A DNA stretch of 64,000 bases from Variovorax sp. Root318D1. Lineage in GTDB: Bacteria > Pseudomonadota > Gammaproteobacteria > Burkholderiales > Burkholderiaceae_C. Position numbers and translations under genes: made by a program. This document shows positions 16,394-25,314 of the stretch, piece after piece (position 1 is the stretch's first letter; the number at the start of each line of letters is the position of its first letter). The stretch is taken from assembly GCF_001424835.1 (NCBI RefSeq), contig NZ_LMCQ01000021.1, positions 1,503-65,502 of the forward strand, written 5' to 3'. The notes beneath the pieces are model-generated. The model was not told the origin of the DNA and made no database searches. It was given only the letters and a program-made list of their open reading frames with translations.

Positions 16394-17527
16394 ATGAAAC
16401 AAGTCCCACGCTCGTCCGCGGGGCTGGTATCTGCGTGGAACGCAGGTTCGCAGCCGTCGTCAACGCAAGGCTCTTGCCTGCCTTCGCCATTTGCGCTCCC
16501 CGCGCTGCGCACATCAAGCTGTCCTCAACCCGCTTGGCTGGAGGTGTCGTCGTCTCCTGCGGCGCACCCTGCGTTCGACAGCTGTGTTCCAGTCCTGATC
16601 GCAACCTGCCGGAGCCGTGCCTCCACGTTGTTCGGACCAGGCCTGTTGGCGTCGAGGCACCGGGCCGACCGGTTGTACCGGGTCGAGCACGCAAAGATGA
16701 ACAGCATCGCCAACCTCGAAGCCTGTTGCCGGCAAAGACTGCCTCGCCTGCTGCTGCTGGACATCGCCTTGATTTCGACGGAGGAAATCAGTCAACTGGC
16801 CGATCTGCGCCGCCGCTTTCCAAGCACCGACTGGCTCCTGGGCTGGGAGCATCCCTCGAAGAAGGGGCTGGATGCGGCGATCCGAATCCAGGCTCATGGC
16901 TGCATCGAGTGGGGAGCGAGTGCGGAGCAGTTCGCGCAATCGCTCGATGCGGTCCTGGCAGGCACGCTGGGCTTTCCGAATCCGGTATTGCAGGCGCTCT
17001 ATCTGTCGGTGCTGCGGCTGGCGGTGGTCGGCGGGCCCCCGGCAGCCGGTGCGGCACTGCCTGCAGTCGGGCTGACTGCTCGCGAAGACGAGGTGCTGTC
17101 GCTGATGCAACGGGATCTGTCCAACAAGCAAATCGCCGAGCAACTCGGCATCAGCGTCAACACGGTCAAGAAGCACCTTGCGCATGTGTTCGCGAAGCAG
17201 GGGCAGCACAGCCGGCGCTGGCATCTCGCCCGGCCCGGGCTGGCAGGACCGCTTCCTGAGAGACTCATGCCGCATATCGAGCCTGCGGCTTCGCGATATC
17301 CCGCGGAGAAGCCAAATGCCGCGCCGCATGCGGGCTACCTCAAGAACATGTTCGCCGGACAGTTTCCCCGGATCTCCTATCACCTCGACGGGTCGATGGA
17401 CGACGACGGCTTGCTGCAAACGGCCACGCCGACGATCGTCTCGCAGCTTGCCTGCTACGCCGGATGGCCCAATGTCTTCTCGACGGTGCCGGTGATGAAG
17501 AGCATCTTCAGGTCTCAGGGCAAGTAG
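16394..17527 (+). CDS. LuxR-type (NarL/FixJ-like) transcriptional regulator with unusual C-terminal extension
   Basis: The 377-residue protein has a central receiver-like segment (PRLLLLDIALISTEEISQLA, candidate phospho-acceptor Asp) and a LuxR helix-turn-helix at about residues 226-270 (LTAREDEVLSLMQRDLSNKQ, then ISVNTVKKHLAHVFAKQG). ATG 16394 is preceded by GGGGGA at a good distance; GTG 16367 is an alternative. No adjacent histidine kinase is present. Two oddities: an N-terminal ~70-residue Ser/Pro/Ala-rich stretch, and about 105 residues after the DNA-binding domain with no recognised domain, where this family normally ends. The tail may be a genuine addition or the result of a lost stop codon. 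Its position divergent from the repeat-protein gene makes it the likely regulator of the secretion locus. Its 3' end overlaps the convergent LysR gene by 13 bases. Confidence 0.78.
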   Translation: MKQVPRSSAGLVSAWNAGSQPSSTQGSCLPSPFALPALRTSSCPQPAWLEVSSSPAAHPAFDSCVPVLIATCRSRASTLFGPGLLASRHRADRLYRVEHAKMNSIANLEACCRQRLPRLLLLDIALISTEEISQLADLRRRFPSTDWLLGWEHPSKKGLDAAIRIQAHGCIEWGASAEQFAQSLDAVLAGTLGFPNPVLQALYLSVLRLAVVGGPPAAGAALPAVGLTAREDEVLSLMQRDLSNKQIAEQLGISVNTVKKHLAHVFAKQGQHSRRWHLARPGLAGPLPERLMPHIEPAASRYPAEKPNAAPHAGYLKNMFAGQFPRISYHLDGSMDDDGLLQTATPTIVSQLACYAGWPNVFSTVPVMKSIFRSQGK

Positions 17528-18429
17528 CCGGGCGCCTGCAGGCTTGCGGCAATCCGCTCCCGCAGCCAGCGATGCGCCGGGTCCCGGTGCCGCCGTTCGT
17601 GCCACAGCATCGCCATCTCGAAGCCCGGCACTTCCAGTGGTGCCTCCACCACGCGCAGCCCGGGCGCGCCGCGCGCCAGCCGCTCGGGCAGCATCGCGAC
17701 CATGTCGGTGCCGGCCAGCACCGACATCATGAAAAGAAAGTGCGGCACCGACAGCGCCACGCGCCGCGCCAGGCCTTTTTCGGCCAGCGCATCGTCGGTA
17801 GGCCCGGCGAAGCCGCCGCCGCCGAGCGACACCACCACGTGCTCCAGTGCGCAGAACTGCGCGAGCGTGGGCCGGCGTTTCAGCCGTGGATGGCCAGCGC
17901 GCCCGGCCAGCACGTAGCGTTCGTTGAACAGCACCCGCCGGTGCAGCCCGGGCGGCGCGCCCACGCTGGTGTGAAAGAACAGGTCGAGCTCCCCCTGCTC
18001 CAGCTGTCTTGCCATGCGCGAGGGCACCGCCTCCACCACGGCCAGCCGGGTGTTCGGCGCGGCGGCACGAAGCCCCGCGAGCGCGGGCAGCAGGATCGCC
18101 GACTCGGCATAGTCGGCCGCCGCCACGCGCCAGGTGGTGGTCGCCTCCCCGGGGTCGAACGGCTTCGTGGGCGCCACCGCGCGGCCCAATGATTCCAGCG
18201 CTTCGCGCAACGGCTCGCGCAGTTCGTCGGCGCGCGCGGTGGGCCGCATGCCGCGCTGGGCGGGCACCAGCAACGGATCGTTGAACACCTCGCGCAGCCT
18301 GGCAAGCTGCACGCTCACCGAGGGCTGAGACAGGTTCAGGCGCTGGGCCGCGCGCGTCACGCTGCGCTCGGCCAAGAGCATGTCGAGCGTGAGCAGCAGG
18401 TTGAGGTCGAGCCGGTTGAAATTGTCCAT
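17515..18429 (-). CDS. LysR family transcriptional regulator
   Basis: The 304-residue protein has the standard N-terminal winged helix (LDLNLLLTLDMLLAERSVTR, then LSQPSVSVQLARLREVFNDP) and a periplasmic-binding-protein-like effector domain. The N-terminus is of the NodD/NahR-like type (MDNFNRLDLNLL). It diverges from the quinone oxidoreductase gene at 18493 across a 63-base gap, a common arrangement for LysR proteins that activate a flavodoxin-fold reductase. Confidence 0.92.
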   Translation of the reverse strand: MDNFNRLDLNLLLTLDMLLAERSVTRAAQRLNLSQPSVSVQLARLREVFNDPLLVPAQRGMRPTARADELREPLREALESLGRAVAPTKPFDPGEATTTWRVAAADYAESAILLPALAGLRAAAPNTRLAVVEAVPSRMARQLEQGELDLFFHTSVGAPPGLHRRVLFNERYVLAGRAGHPRLKRRPTLAQFCALEHVVVSLGGGGFAGPTDDALAEKGLARRVALSVPHFLFMMSVLAGTDMVAMLPERLARGAPGLRVVEAPLEVPGFEMAMLWHERRHRDPAHRWLRERIAASLQAPGYLP

Positions 18430-18492
18430 GGCTATTCCTGGAATTCTGATTATTCATTTCCAATATAGCTTGGTGACCCCTAACCTGCGTGC

Positions 18493-19287
18493 ATGAAAAT
18501 CCTTCTTGTTCATGCCCACCCCGCAACCCGCTCGCTCAACGGATCGTTGAAGCAGTTCATGGTCGAACACCTCGCACAGTCGGGACACGAAGTCCGCGTG
18601 TCAGACCTCTACGCCATGCAATGGAAGGCGACACTGGCCGCCGACGACTTTGCGCACCTCGAGCCCGGTGCCCACTTCGATCCCATCACGGATTCGCTGC
18701 GCGCCTTCGAGTCCGGCACCCAGCGCGAAGAGGTTGCCGCCGAGCAGGCCAAGTTGCTGTGGGCCGACGCCGTGATCTTCCAGTTTCCGCTCTGGTGGTA
18801 CACGATGCCGGCCATCCTCAAGGGCTGGGTCGACCGTGTCTACGCTTATGGTTTTGCCTACGGCGTGGGCGAGCATTCCGATAGGCACTGGGGCGACCGC
18901 TTCGGCCAGGGTGTGATGGCCGGCAAGCGCGCCATGCTCGTGGTCACGGCCGGCGGCTGGGCCTCGCACTACGGCGCGCGCGGCATCAACGGGCCGATGG
19001 ACGACCTGCTGTTTCCCATTCACCACGGCATCCTGTACTACCCGGGCTTCGAGGTGCTGCCGCCTTTCGTGGTGTACCGCACCGACAAGGTCGATACGCC
19101 CGCCTATGCGCGAATCACAGAGGACCTCAGTCGCCGGCTCGACACGCTATGGACCGCCGACCCGATCCCGTTCCGACCGCAGAACTTCGGCGACTACGAG
19201 ATTCCCGCCCTTACCTTGCGCGGCGACATTGCGCCAGGTGAAGCGGGCTTTGCGGTGCACGCCGCATCGGAGAGGAACGCGCGATAG
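18493..19287 (+). CDS. NAD(P)H dehydrogenase (quinone), flavodoxin-fold family
   Basis: The 264-residue protein has an FMN-binding flavodoxin-like fold of the NQO1/MdaB/YwrO group. The N-terminal strand-loop is MKILLVHAHPATRSLNGSLK and the central motif is FQFPLWWYTMPAILKGWVDR. The region after VYAYGFAYG carries GKRAMLVVTAGGW. These enzymes reduce quinones by two electrons in the cytoplasm, protecting against quinone or electrophile stress. The divergent LysR protein at 17515-18429 is the likely regulator. Confidence 0.88.
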   Translation: MKILLVHAHPATRSLNGSLKQFMVEHLAQSGHEVRVSDLYAMQWKATLAADDFAHLEPGAHFDPITDSLRAFESGTQREEVAAEQAKLLWADAVIFQFPLWWYTMPAILKGWVDRVYAYGFAYGVGEHSDRHWGDRFGQGVMAGKRAMLVVTAGGWASHYGARGINGPMDDLLFPIHHGILYYPGFEVLPPFVVYRTDKVDTPAYARITEDLSRRLDTLWTADPIPFRPQNFGDYEIPALTLRGDIAPGEAGFAVHAASERNAR

Positions 19288-19304
19288 CGGACAGCAGCAG
19301 CGCG

Positions 19305-21395
19305 CTACGGCAGCACCGGATTCGCCGCTGCCTTCGCAATGGCCGCATCGGCATCCACCTGCAGCAGAAATCGCCTGGCGACCAGGTCGTTGGCGGCGGC
19401 GGTCACGGCCGCGACGTAGCCAGCCTGGTTGGTGTAGCGCTCCTCGAGCGAAGGCCGCGGATCGCCGCTGCCCGAACGATCGGCCGCCGTCTTCGCAAAA
19501 GGAAAGTACGAGCCGAACAGTCCGGCCAGGTCGATGGTGCCCGGCTTGCTGGTGTAGTTCCAGCCGGTGTTGGTGCCCACGGGCACGGCCACGTCAAGGC
19601 TGCGAATGCCTGCGATGTCGTTGCCGTCGGCATCCACCTGCGGCACGAGAACCGCATAGTCGCGGCCCAGGTAGGCCGGCGGCACTTGCGTGGCAATGCC
19701 GCTCTCGTCCTGCGGACGGTAGTTCGGCCCCCAGTCGAGCAATGAATAGGTGTTGACCAGGCCCGTGTAGCTCGCGCCCGGAACGGCCGGAAACTTGAGC
19801 TGCTGCGGCCGCACCAGCGTGGCATCGGCCAGCTTGGGCACCTGGTTGTCGGGCGGCGTGGTGCCCTTGACGACCCACTCTTCGAGGTTCTGGTAGAGCG
19901 CACGCACCACCGGCACCACGCCGGCGTTCGCATTGGTAGCGTAGAGCGCCCCCGCGCTCGCGCCAGGAAGCGACGGAAGGCCCAGCAGATGGTGAGTGCT
20001 CGCGTAGTAGTAGATGCGCGCGTTGCCGGGCTGCACGAGGTCCGCCGTGCCCCAGGCGTCCGTCAGCAATGGCGAGCCCTGCAGCACGAAGAATTCGGTG
20101 CCGCTGAAGCCGATGAAGAGCTTGGGGCAGGTGCCGCTCGCCTCGCAGCGCGACAAAATTCCTCCGCGGCGCTGGGCCACGTCGTCCACGTAGTCTTTCG
20201 ACAGCCCGCGCGTGCCGGCCTGGCCGAAGGCCGTGTGGTCGGTGCGCACGCCTCCGCCGCCGCCCGGAATCGAAAAGCGCATGTTGATGTTGGTCTGCCG
20301 CGCCGCAATCTGCGCGTACACGCCGTCGAACACCTTGCGGCCCGCCCGGTCCTCGTTGAAGCCGAGGTGGATGAAGGTTTTCATGAAGTTGCCGCACTGC
20401 GACACACCGGACGCAATCGTGTTCTTGATGGCGGCGGCCACCGGGTTGGCGGTGCCTGCGGCATCACTCGCCTCGCGATGGAAGAAGGCGATCATGTCGC
20501 GCACGGCTGCGAGGCCCAGGCCCATGACCTTCGGGTCCTTTGCGACATAGACCAGCTCATACATGTAGGCCGGATCCCATTTGTCCCTGAGGCACACGTT
20601 CGTTTCGTCCGGCGTACCGGGGAACGGTGCGGCGGCGCTGCACTTGGCAAACTTCCATTCGCTCGCGGGAATGAGCTGGCGCGCGTCGGCTTCGTTGATG
20701 CGCCGCGTGAGCACGTAGCCCGGTTGCGTGTTGTCCAGACTCGCCGTTGCATAGGCCTGCATCGCCGCGTTGTACGGCCCGCCGGGCAGCGGCAGCGAAT
20801 CGTTGGTGGCGGCAGTGGGCAGCAGCTCGGCGCGGTAGGGGCCGGTGATGGTGCTGCCATCCGCATTTTTTGCAACCGGAACCTGGAGCGTGAGCTTGCC
20901 GGCTGCGGCGGGCACGTCGCCCTGCCAGGCGGCCGTGAGGAACACGTAGCCGCGCGACGCAAAGTACGGATCGAGATTGACGATGTTGCCGCGGTTGGGC
21001 GCGTCGTAGCGCAGCACACCGTTGGCCTTGCTCATGTCTTTGGGCTTGAAGAGCACGAAGTCGGAGCTGTACTCCACCTTGCCATTGGCGTTGCGCGGCG
21101 CGAGCGACAGGTCCTGGATGATGGCGTTGTGCGGGTCCTTGGGGTCGACCTCGCCCGTGAAGGTGCCAGTGATCTTCTCGTAGGCTCCCACGCTGCCGAA
21201 GGTGCCGGCAACGTCCTCGGTCTTCGTGATGGCGAGCTTGAACTTCGGCGCTTCGGAGGCGGCCGGCGGTGGTGTCGTCGCGCCCGGCGGCGGCAGCACG
21301 AAGCCACCGCCTCCACCTCCGCCGCTTCCGCCGCAAGCGCTCAGAAAAAGGGCGGCCGAAGCCACCGTGGCAGCCAACAGGCTCCAGCGTTTCAT
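19305..21395 (-). CDS. Lipoprotein of the alpha/beta hydrolase domain (Abhydrolase_10-like) family
   Basis: The 696-residue protein starts with a lipoprotein signal (ALFLSACGGSG, lipidated Cys) and a Gly/Pro-rich linker. The remainder matches in style the large secreted family called alpha/beta hydrolase domain-containing protein: GVLRYDAPNRGNIVN, YFASRGYVFLTAAWQGD, then ASGVSQCGNFMKTFIHLGFN, the probable nucleophile elbow followed by EDRAGRKVFDGVY, and a late YYYASTHHLLG. The substrate is unknown. It is transcribed downstream of, and probably with, the Bug receptor (61-base gap) and the AtuA-type genes, suggesting extracytoplasmic hydrolysis of an ester whose product is then bound by the Bug protein. 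Confidence 0.8.
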   Translation of the reverse strand: MKRWSLLAATVASAALFLSACGGSGGGGGGGFVLPPPGATTPPPAASEAPKFKLAITKTEDVAGTFGSVGAYEKITGTFTGEVDPKDPHNAIIQDLSLAPRNANGKVEYSSDFVLFKPKDMSKANGVLRYDAPNRGNIVNLDPYFASRGYVFLTAAWQGDVPAAAGKLTLQVPVAKNADGSTITGPYRAELLPTAATNDSLPLPGGPYNAAMQAYATASLDNTQPGYVLTRRINEADARQLIPASEWKFAKCSAAAPFPGTPDETNVCLRDKWDPAYMYELVYVAKDPKVMGLGLAAVRDMIAFFHREASDAAGTANPVAAAIKNTIASGVSQCGNFMKTFIHLGFNEDRAGRKVFDGVYAQIAARQTNINMRFSIPGGGGGVRTDHTAFGQAGTRGLSKDYVDDVAQRRGGILSRCEASGTCPKLFIGFSGTEFFVLQGSPLLTDAWGTADLVQPGNARIYYYASTHHLLGLPSLPGASAGALYATNANAGVVPVVRALYQNLEEWVVKGTTPPDNQVPKLADATLVRPQQLKFPAVPGASYTGLVNTYSLLDWGPNYRPQDESGIATQVPPAYLGRDYAVLVPQVDADGNDIAGIRSLDVAVPVGTNTGWNYTSKPGTIDLAGLFGSYFPFAKTAADRSGSGDPRPSLEERYTNQAGYVAAVTAAANDLVARRFLLQVDADAAIAKAAANPVLP

Positions 21396-21456
21396 GGTTT
21401 GTCTCCGTCGTTGAGGTATTTGTGCGGTGCCGGTCTCCGCTACGGCTGCTGCGCGC

Positions 21457-22428
21457 TTATTCGGCTTCGATGCCTGCCGCCTTCACGATGCGGCCCCACT
21501 TCTGCGACTCGGCCGTCTGGAACTTGGCGAGCTCTTCAGGGGAGGTGGTGAACACCTCGGTGCCCGTGGGTTCGTAGAAAGCAGTCTTGGCGGACTCGCT
21601 CTTCGCAGCCTTCACGAGCAGCTCATTGAGGCGCTTGACCACGGCCGGCGGCGTCTTCGCGGGCGCATAGGCCGCGAACCAGTAGCCCATCTCGTAGCCC
21701 TTCACGCCGGCTTCCGAAATGGTGGGCACGTCGGGGGCCAACGGCGAACGCGCGGCGCTCGAAACACCCAGTGCGCGCAGCTTGCCGCCTTTCACCTGCG
21801 GCAGGCCGGTGGCCGCATCGGTGATCATCATGTGGATCTGCCCGCCGAGCAGGTCGGTGACGGCCAGCGTGTTGCTCTTGTAGGGCACGTGCAGCAGCTT
21901 GATGTCGGCCATCTGCTGCAGCAACTCGCCCGCCATGCGGCTGGACGAACTACCGCTGCCGAAGCTGTACTTGCCCGGCTCTTTCTTGGCGAGCGCCACG
22001 AATTCGGCCACGCTCTTGGCCGGGAACGACGGGTTCACCACCATGATCTGGCCGCCCTTTCCCAGCGCTGTGATGGGCGCAAAGTCTTTCACCGGGTCGT
22101 AGGGCAGCTTCTTGAACAGGTGCTCGTTGGCGGCGTGCGTGGTGTTGGTGGTGATCAGCACGGTGTAGCCATCGGCCGCGGCCTTGGCCGCCTGCTGAGA
22201 GGCGATGAAGCCGCTCGCGCCCGCCTTGTTGTCGATCACGACGGGCTGCTTCGTTTCTGCCGTGATGCTGTTGCCCAGCGCACGCGCGATCTGGTCGGTG
22301 GCCGTGCCGGCCGCAAAAGGCACGATGAAGGTGATCGGCTTTTCTGGAAAGACCTGCTGCTGCGCATGGCCCCAAAGCGGCGCCAAGGCGAGCGCGGCGG
22401 CAGAGAGGGTCAGGGTACGTCGTTTCAT
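21457..22428 (-). CDS. Bug family tripartite tricarboxylate transporter substrate-binding protein
   Basis: The 323-residue protein has a signal peptide (TLSAAALALAPLWGHAQQ) and the Bug fold signatures FPEKPITFIVPFAAGTATD, VVIDNKAGASGFIASQQAAK and LLHVPYKSNTLAVTDLLGGQ. Bug proteins are periplasmic receptors, often unlinked to any membrane component; no TctA/TctB genes are present here. Its genes are flanked by the AtuA-type pair upstream and a secreted hydrolase downstream on the same strand, so its ligand is probably the carboxylate handled by that operon. Confidence 0.92.
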   Translation of the reverse strand: MKRRTLTLSAAALALAPLWGHAQQQVFPEKPITFIVPFAAGTATDQIARALGNSITAETKQPVVIDNKAGASGFIASQQAAKAAADGYTVLITTNTTHAANEHLFKKLPYDPVKDFAPITALGKGGQIMVVNPSFPAKSVAEFVALAKKEPGKYSFGSGSSSSRMAGELLQQMADIKLLHVPYKSNTLAVTDLLGGQIHMMITDAATGLPQVKGGKLRALGVSSAARSPLAPDVPTISEAGVKGYEMGYWFAAYAPAKTPPAVVKRLNELLVKAAKSESAKTAFYEPTGTEVFTTSPEELAKFQTAESQKWGRIVKAAGIEAE

Positions 22429-22472
22429 TGTTTTGTCTCCGGATGGATGGCTAGGAAAAAAGAAAGCAGCCG

Positions 22473-22844
22473 CTACGGCCCTGCCAGCAGCGGTGTCAGT
22501 GCACGCGGCACGCGGATGGGCATGTCGAGCAGCAGGAACGACAGCGCCTTGCCATGCGCATCGAGGTTCAGCGCATCGTTGACGCCGCCATCGAGCACCG
22601 CGTCGAGCACGAAGTTCATCGCGTGCAGCCGGGGCAGCAGGAAGCGCTGCACCCGCGCGGGCGCGCGGTGACGGAACCGGGCCGACACGCTTTCGGGCGT
22701 GAGTTGCTCCACCAACAGTGGATAAAGCTCCGGATGCCAGGCAATCACGCTGATGTTGGAGCGGTCGCCCTTGTCGCCCGTACGGCCATGGGCGGCACGG
22801 TAGAGAGGCACTTCGATCATGTCTGCCGTCGTGTTCATGTTCAT
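22473..22844 (-). CDS. AtuA-like small C-terminal domain protein
   Basis: The 123-residue protein (MIEVPLYRAAHGRTGDKGDR near the start) corresponds to the C-terminal ferredoxin-like domain found fused to, or encoded next to, AtuA/DUF1446 proteins. It overlaps the upstream AtuA-type gene by an ATGA (22841-22844), so the two polypeptides are probably made in equal amounts and form a complex. The biochemical role of this family is not established beyond a link to acyclic terpene or branched acyl-CoA catabolism. Confidence 0.82.
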   Translation of the reverse strand: MNMNTTADMIEVPLYRAAHGRTGDKGDRSNISVIAWHPELYPLLVEQLTPESVSARFRHRAPARVQRFLLPRLHAMNFVLDAVLDGGVNDALNLDAHGKALSFLLLDMPIRVPRALTPLLAGP

Positions 22845-24235
22845 GCCAGAGCTTCCGCGCCGAGCAGTTCGAAGCGCACCGGCACCGCTTCTCGCGGCAG
22901 CAGGCAGGACAAGGTATTGAGCCGTGGTGTGAGCGCGGTGCGCACCCCGCCGCCGCCCGCGGGTCCGCAGGTGTAGAGCGCCATCACTTCACGCGCGAGG
23001 CGCTCGGCCTGGCCGCGCTCTGCATGCGTGGCCGCCACGCGCAGGCGCACGTCGCGAAGGCCTGTGTCGGGCGTGTCCACGAGCATGCGGCCGGCATCGT
23101 CACCCAGAATGCTCATTGCGCCGATCAGGTCCACACGCAGCACGAGCCCATCGAGCCGCTTGCGAAGCACCTCGGCCGCGAGCCGCGCACGCGCCTCGGC
23201 ACGCGGCCCCGCATAGGAGATTTCTCCTTCGGCGAGCCAGCCGCCTTCATGGCAGACGTTGACCTTGTAGTGGCTCGGCCGCATATGTCCGCGCACGCCG
23301 GAGAGCGCCACGCGATCCGCCCTGCCCGGCTGCTGCTTCACCTCGGCCTCGGCGATGTCGGCCACCACGTCGGGCGTGAGGTAGGCGCTCGGGTCGTGCA
23401 CCTCGTACAGCAGCTGCTCCTTCACCGTGGCTTCGCTCACGAGGCCGCCGGTTCCGTCAGCCTTGCCGATGGTGCAGTTCCCGTCCGCGTCGATCTCGGC
23501 GATGGGGAAGCCCACCGCTTCGAGACCCGGCACGTCCTTGTAGCCCGGGTCGGCAAAGTAGCCGCCGCACACCTGCGCACCGCACTCCAGCAAGTGGCCG
23601 GCCATGGTGGCGCGGCCCAGCCGGTGCCAGTCGTCCGCGCGCCAGCCGAAGTGCGACATGGCAGGGCCGACAGTGAGCGACGGATCGGCCACGCGGCCGC
23701 ACACGACGATCTGCGCGCCCGCGTCGAGCGCGGCGGCGATGGGTTCGGCGCCGATGTACGCATTGGCACTGACGATGCGAAGGCCCTCCATCTGCGCGCC
23801 CAGCGTTTCATGCAGTAGCGCGCGGTGTTCCGGGCCCGACAGATCGTCGCCCTCCACCACCGCGATGCGCGGCGCGGCGGCGCCAAGCTCGCGCGCCATG
23901 CGGGCGATGTGGCGGGCCGCGGCGCGCGGGTTGGCCGCGCCAAAGTTGCTCACGATGCGAATGCCGTGCGCCAGGCAGCGCGCCAGCACAGGCCGCAGCA
24001 TCGCATCGAGCAAGGGCTCGTAGCCGGCCTCGGGGTTGTCGCGGCGGCGCAGCTGCGCGAGCGCGAGCGTGCGCTCGGCCAGTGTTTCGAAAATCAGGAA
24101 GGCGCGCTGCGCTGCCGGGCCGCTGGCGAGCCGCGCGATCAGCGTATCGACCACCGGCCCGGCGGCATCGGTGCGATCGCCCGAGAAACCGGCCGCGCAG
24201 CCGATCAGCAGTGGAGGCGGTGCAATGGCATTCAT
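22841..24235 (-). CDS. Acyclic terpene utilization AtuA family protein (DUF1446)
   Basis: The 464-residue protein starts with LLIGCAAGFSGDRTDAAG, the hallmark of the AtuA/DUF1446 family, and contains IRIVSNFGAANPRAAARHIA and ADPSLTVGPAMSHFGWRADD, also typical. ATG 24235 is preferred over an upstream start because the family begins at this point. AtuA is required for citronellol and geranylate degradation in Pseudomonas, but many homologues sit in unrelated Bug-linked operons, as here, so terpene use should not be assumed. It is the first gene of an operon continuing with the small AtuA-like protein, a Bug receptor and a lipoprotein hydrolase. A near-perfect 20-bp palindrome lies 46 bases upstream. 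Confidence 0.85.
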   Translation of the reverse strand: MNAIAPPPLLIGCAAGFSGDRTDAAGPVVDTLIARLASGPAAQRAFLIFETLAERTLALAQLRRRDNPEAGYEPLLDAMLRPVLARCLAHGIRIVSNFGAANPRAAARHIARMARELGAAAPRIAVVEGDDLSGPEHRALLHETLGAQMEGLRIVSANAYIGAEPIAAALDAGAQIVVCGRVADPSLTVGPAMSHFGWRADDWHRLGRATMAGHLLECGAQVCGGYFADPGYKDVPGLEAVGFPIAEIDADGNCTIGKADGTGGLVSEATVKEQLLYEVHDPSAYLTPDVVADIAEAEVKQQPGRADRVALSGVRGHMRPSHYKVNVCHEGGWLAEGEISYAGPRAEARARLAAEVLRKRLDGLVLRVDLIGAMSILGDDAGRMLVDTPDTGLRDVRLRVAATHAERGQAERLAREVMALYTCGPAGGGGVRTALTPRLNTLSCLLPREAVPVRFELLGAEALA

Positions 24236-24280
24236 TGAGGCCGACTGTAGGCAGCGCGCCGTCATCCGTAAAATCGAAAA

Positions 24281-24300
24281 TTCGGATCAATTGATCTGAA
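24281..24300. promoter_or_regulatory. 20-bp palindromic operator candidate upstream of the AtuA-type operon
   Basis: TTCGGATCAATTGATCTGAA is a palindrome broken only at one symmetric pair; its 12-bp core GATCAATTGATC is perfect. It lies between the AtuA-type gene start (24235) and the divergent RIO1 kinase gene. Such a site suits a dimeric regulator of the GntR or TetR class; no such regulator is encoded in the window. Confidence 0.65.
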
Positions 24301-24453
24301 TTTCAGATTACATCGGATTCTCGCTCATTGGTGGAGCCGGCCACCGTGTCCGGACTCCACGCAACAGGCATGATGGGGTCTACCAATCGGCCCGGAAAGC
24401 CTGAGGACCTTCCTCTCGACCCGGCCGCAGAAAAAACCGACGGAGCGGCACCC

Positions 24454-25305
24454 ATGAAAGCACCACCACGCCTGCAGGCGCTGGTCAACGAAGGCCTGAT
24501 CGACACGGTGGTACGCCAGCTGATGAGCGGCAAGGAAGCCATGGTATACGTGGTGCGCTGCGGCGACGAGACACGCTGCGCCAAGGTCTACAAGGAAGCC
24601 GACAAGCGCAGTTTTCGCCAGGCTGTCGACTACACGGAGAACCGCCGCGTGCGCAATTCGCGCGAGACGCGTGCCATGGCCAAGGGCACGCGCTTCGGCC
24701 GCCAGGTGACCGAGGCTATCTGGCAGAGCGCCGAGGTCGATGCGCTCTACCGGCTGGCGGCGGCCGGCGTGCGCGTGCCGGTGCCCTACAACTTCCTCGA
24801 AGGTGTGCTGCTGATGGAGCTGGTGACCGACGCCAACGGCGATGCGGCCCCACGCCTGAACGACGTGGCTTTCACGCCCGAGGAGGCCATGCAGCACCAC
24901 GCAAGCCTGCTGAAGGAGGTGGTGCGCATGCTGTGCGCGGGGGTCGTGCACGGCGACCTGTCGGAGTTCAACGTGCTGCTGGCAGCCGACGGCCCGGTGG
25001 TCATTGACCTGCCGCAGGCCGTGGATGCCGCGGGCAACAACCACGCCAAACGCATGCTGCTGCGCGACGTGGAGAACCTGCGCAACTTCTTCGGCCAGTT
25101 TGCGCCGGAGCTCCTGGGCACGCACTTTGGCGACGAGATCTGGCACCTGTACGAGCGCGGCCTGCTGCGCGTCGAATCGGTGCTGACCGGCACCCACGTG
25201 CGCGACAGCGGACCGGTCGACCTGGGCAACGTGCTGCGCGAGGTGGACGATGCGCGCGAGGAAGAAGCGGCGCGGCGCGTGCGCATGCAGTTGCCGAGGC
25301 TGTAG
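24454..25305 (+). CDS. RIO1-type serine protein kinase
   Basis: The 283-residue protein carries the RIO kinase core: a glycine-poor ATP loop around MSGKEAMVYVVRCGDE with catalytic Lys in RCAKVYKEADKRSF, the catalytic loop VVHGDLSEFNVLL (Asp and Asn, about residues 166-173), and the metal-binding VVIDLPQAVD (about 184). The long insert RVRNSRETRAMAKGTRFGRQ is typical of bacterial RIO proteins. ATG 24454 is chosen because homologues start with MK-P-RL at this point and GGAG lies 8 bases upstream; ATG 24370 or TTG 24328 would add 28 or 42 residues. Bacterial RIO1 substrates are unknown; eukaryotic relatives act in ribosome maturation. Confidence 0.9.
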   Translation: MKAPPRLQALVNEGLIDTVVRQLMSGKEAMVYVVRCGDETRCAKVYKEADKRSFRQAVDYTENRRVRNSRETRAMAKGTRFGRQVTEAIWQSAEVDALYRLAAAGVRVPVPYNFLEGVLLMELVTDANGDAAPRLNDVAFTPEEAMQHHASLLKEVVRMLCAGVVHGDLSEFNVLLAADGPVVIDLPQAVDAAGNNHAKRMLLRDVENLRNFFGQFAPELLGTHFGDEIWHLYERGLLRVESVLTGTHVRDSGPVDLGNVLREVDDAREEEAARRVRMQLPRL

Positions 25306-25314
25306 CGCCAGGCC

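Noticed and set aside
16435..17259. Second + strand frame (274 aa) inside the LuxR-type gene
   Set aside because: The neighbouring frame carries the LuxR helix-turn-helix and a good start. This frame is Arg/Gly/Ser-rich with no domain.
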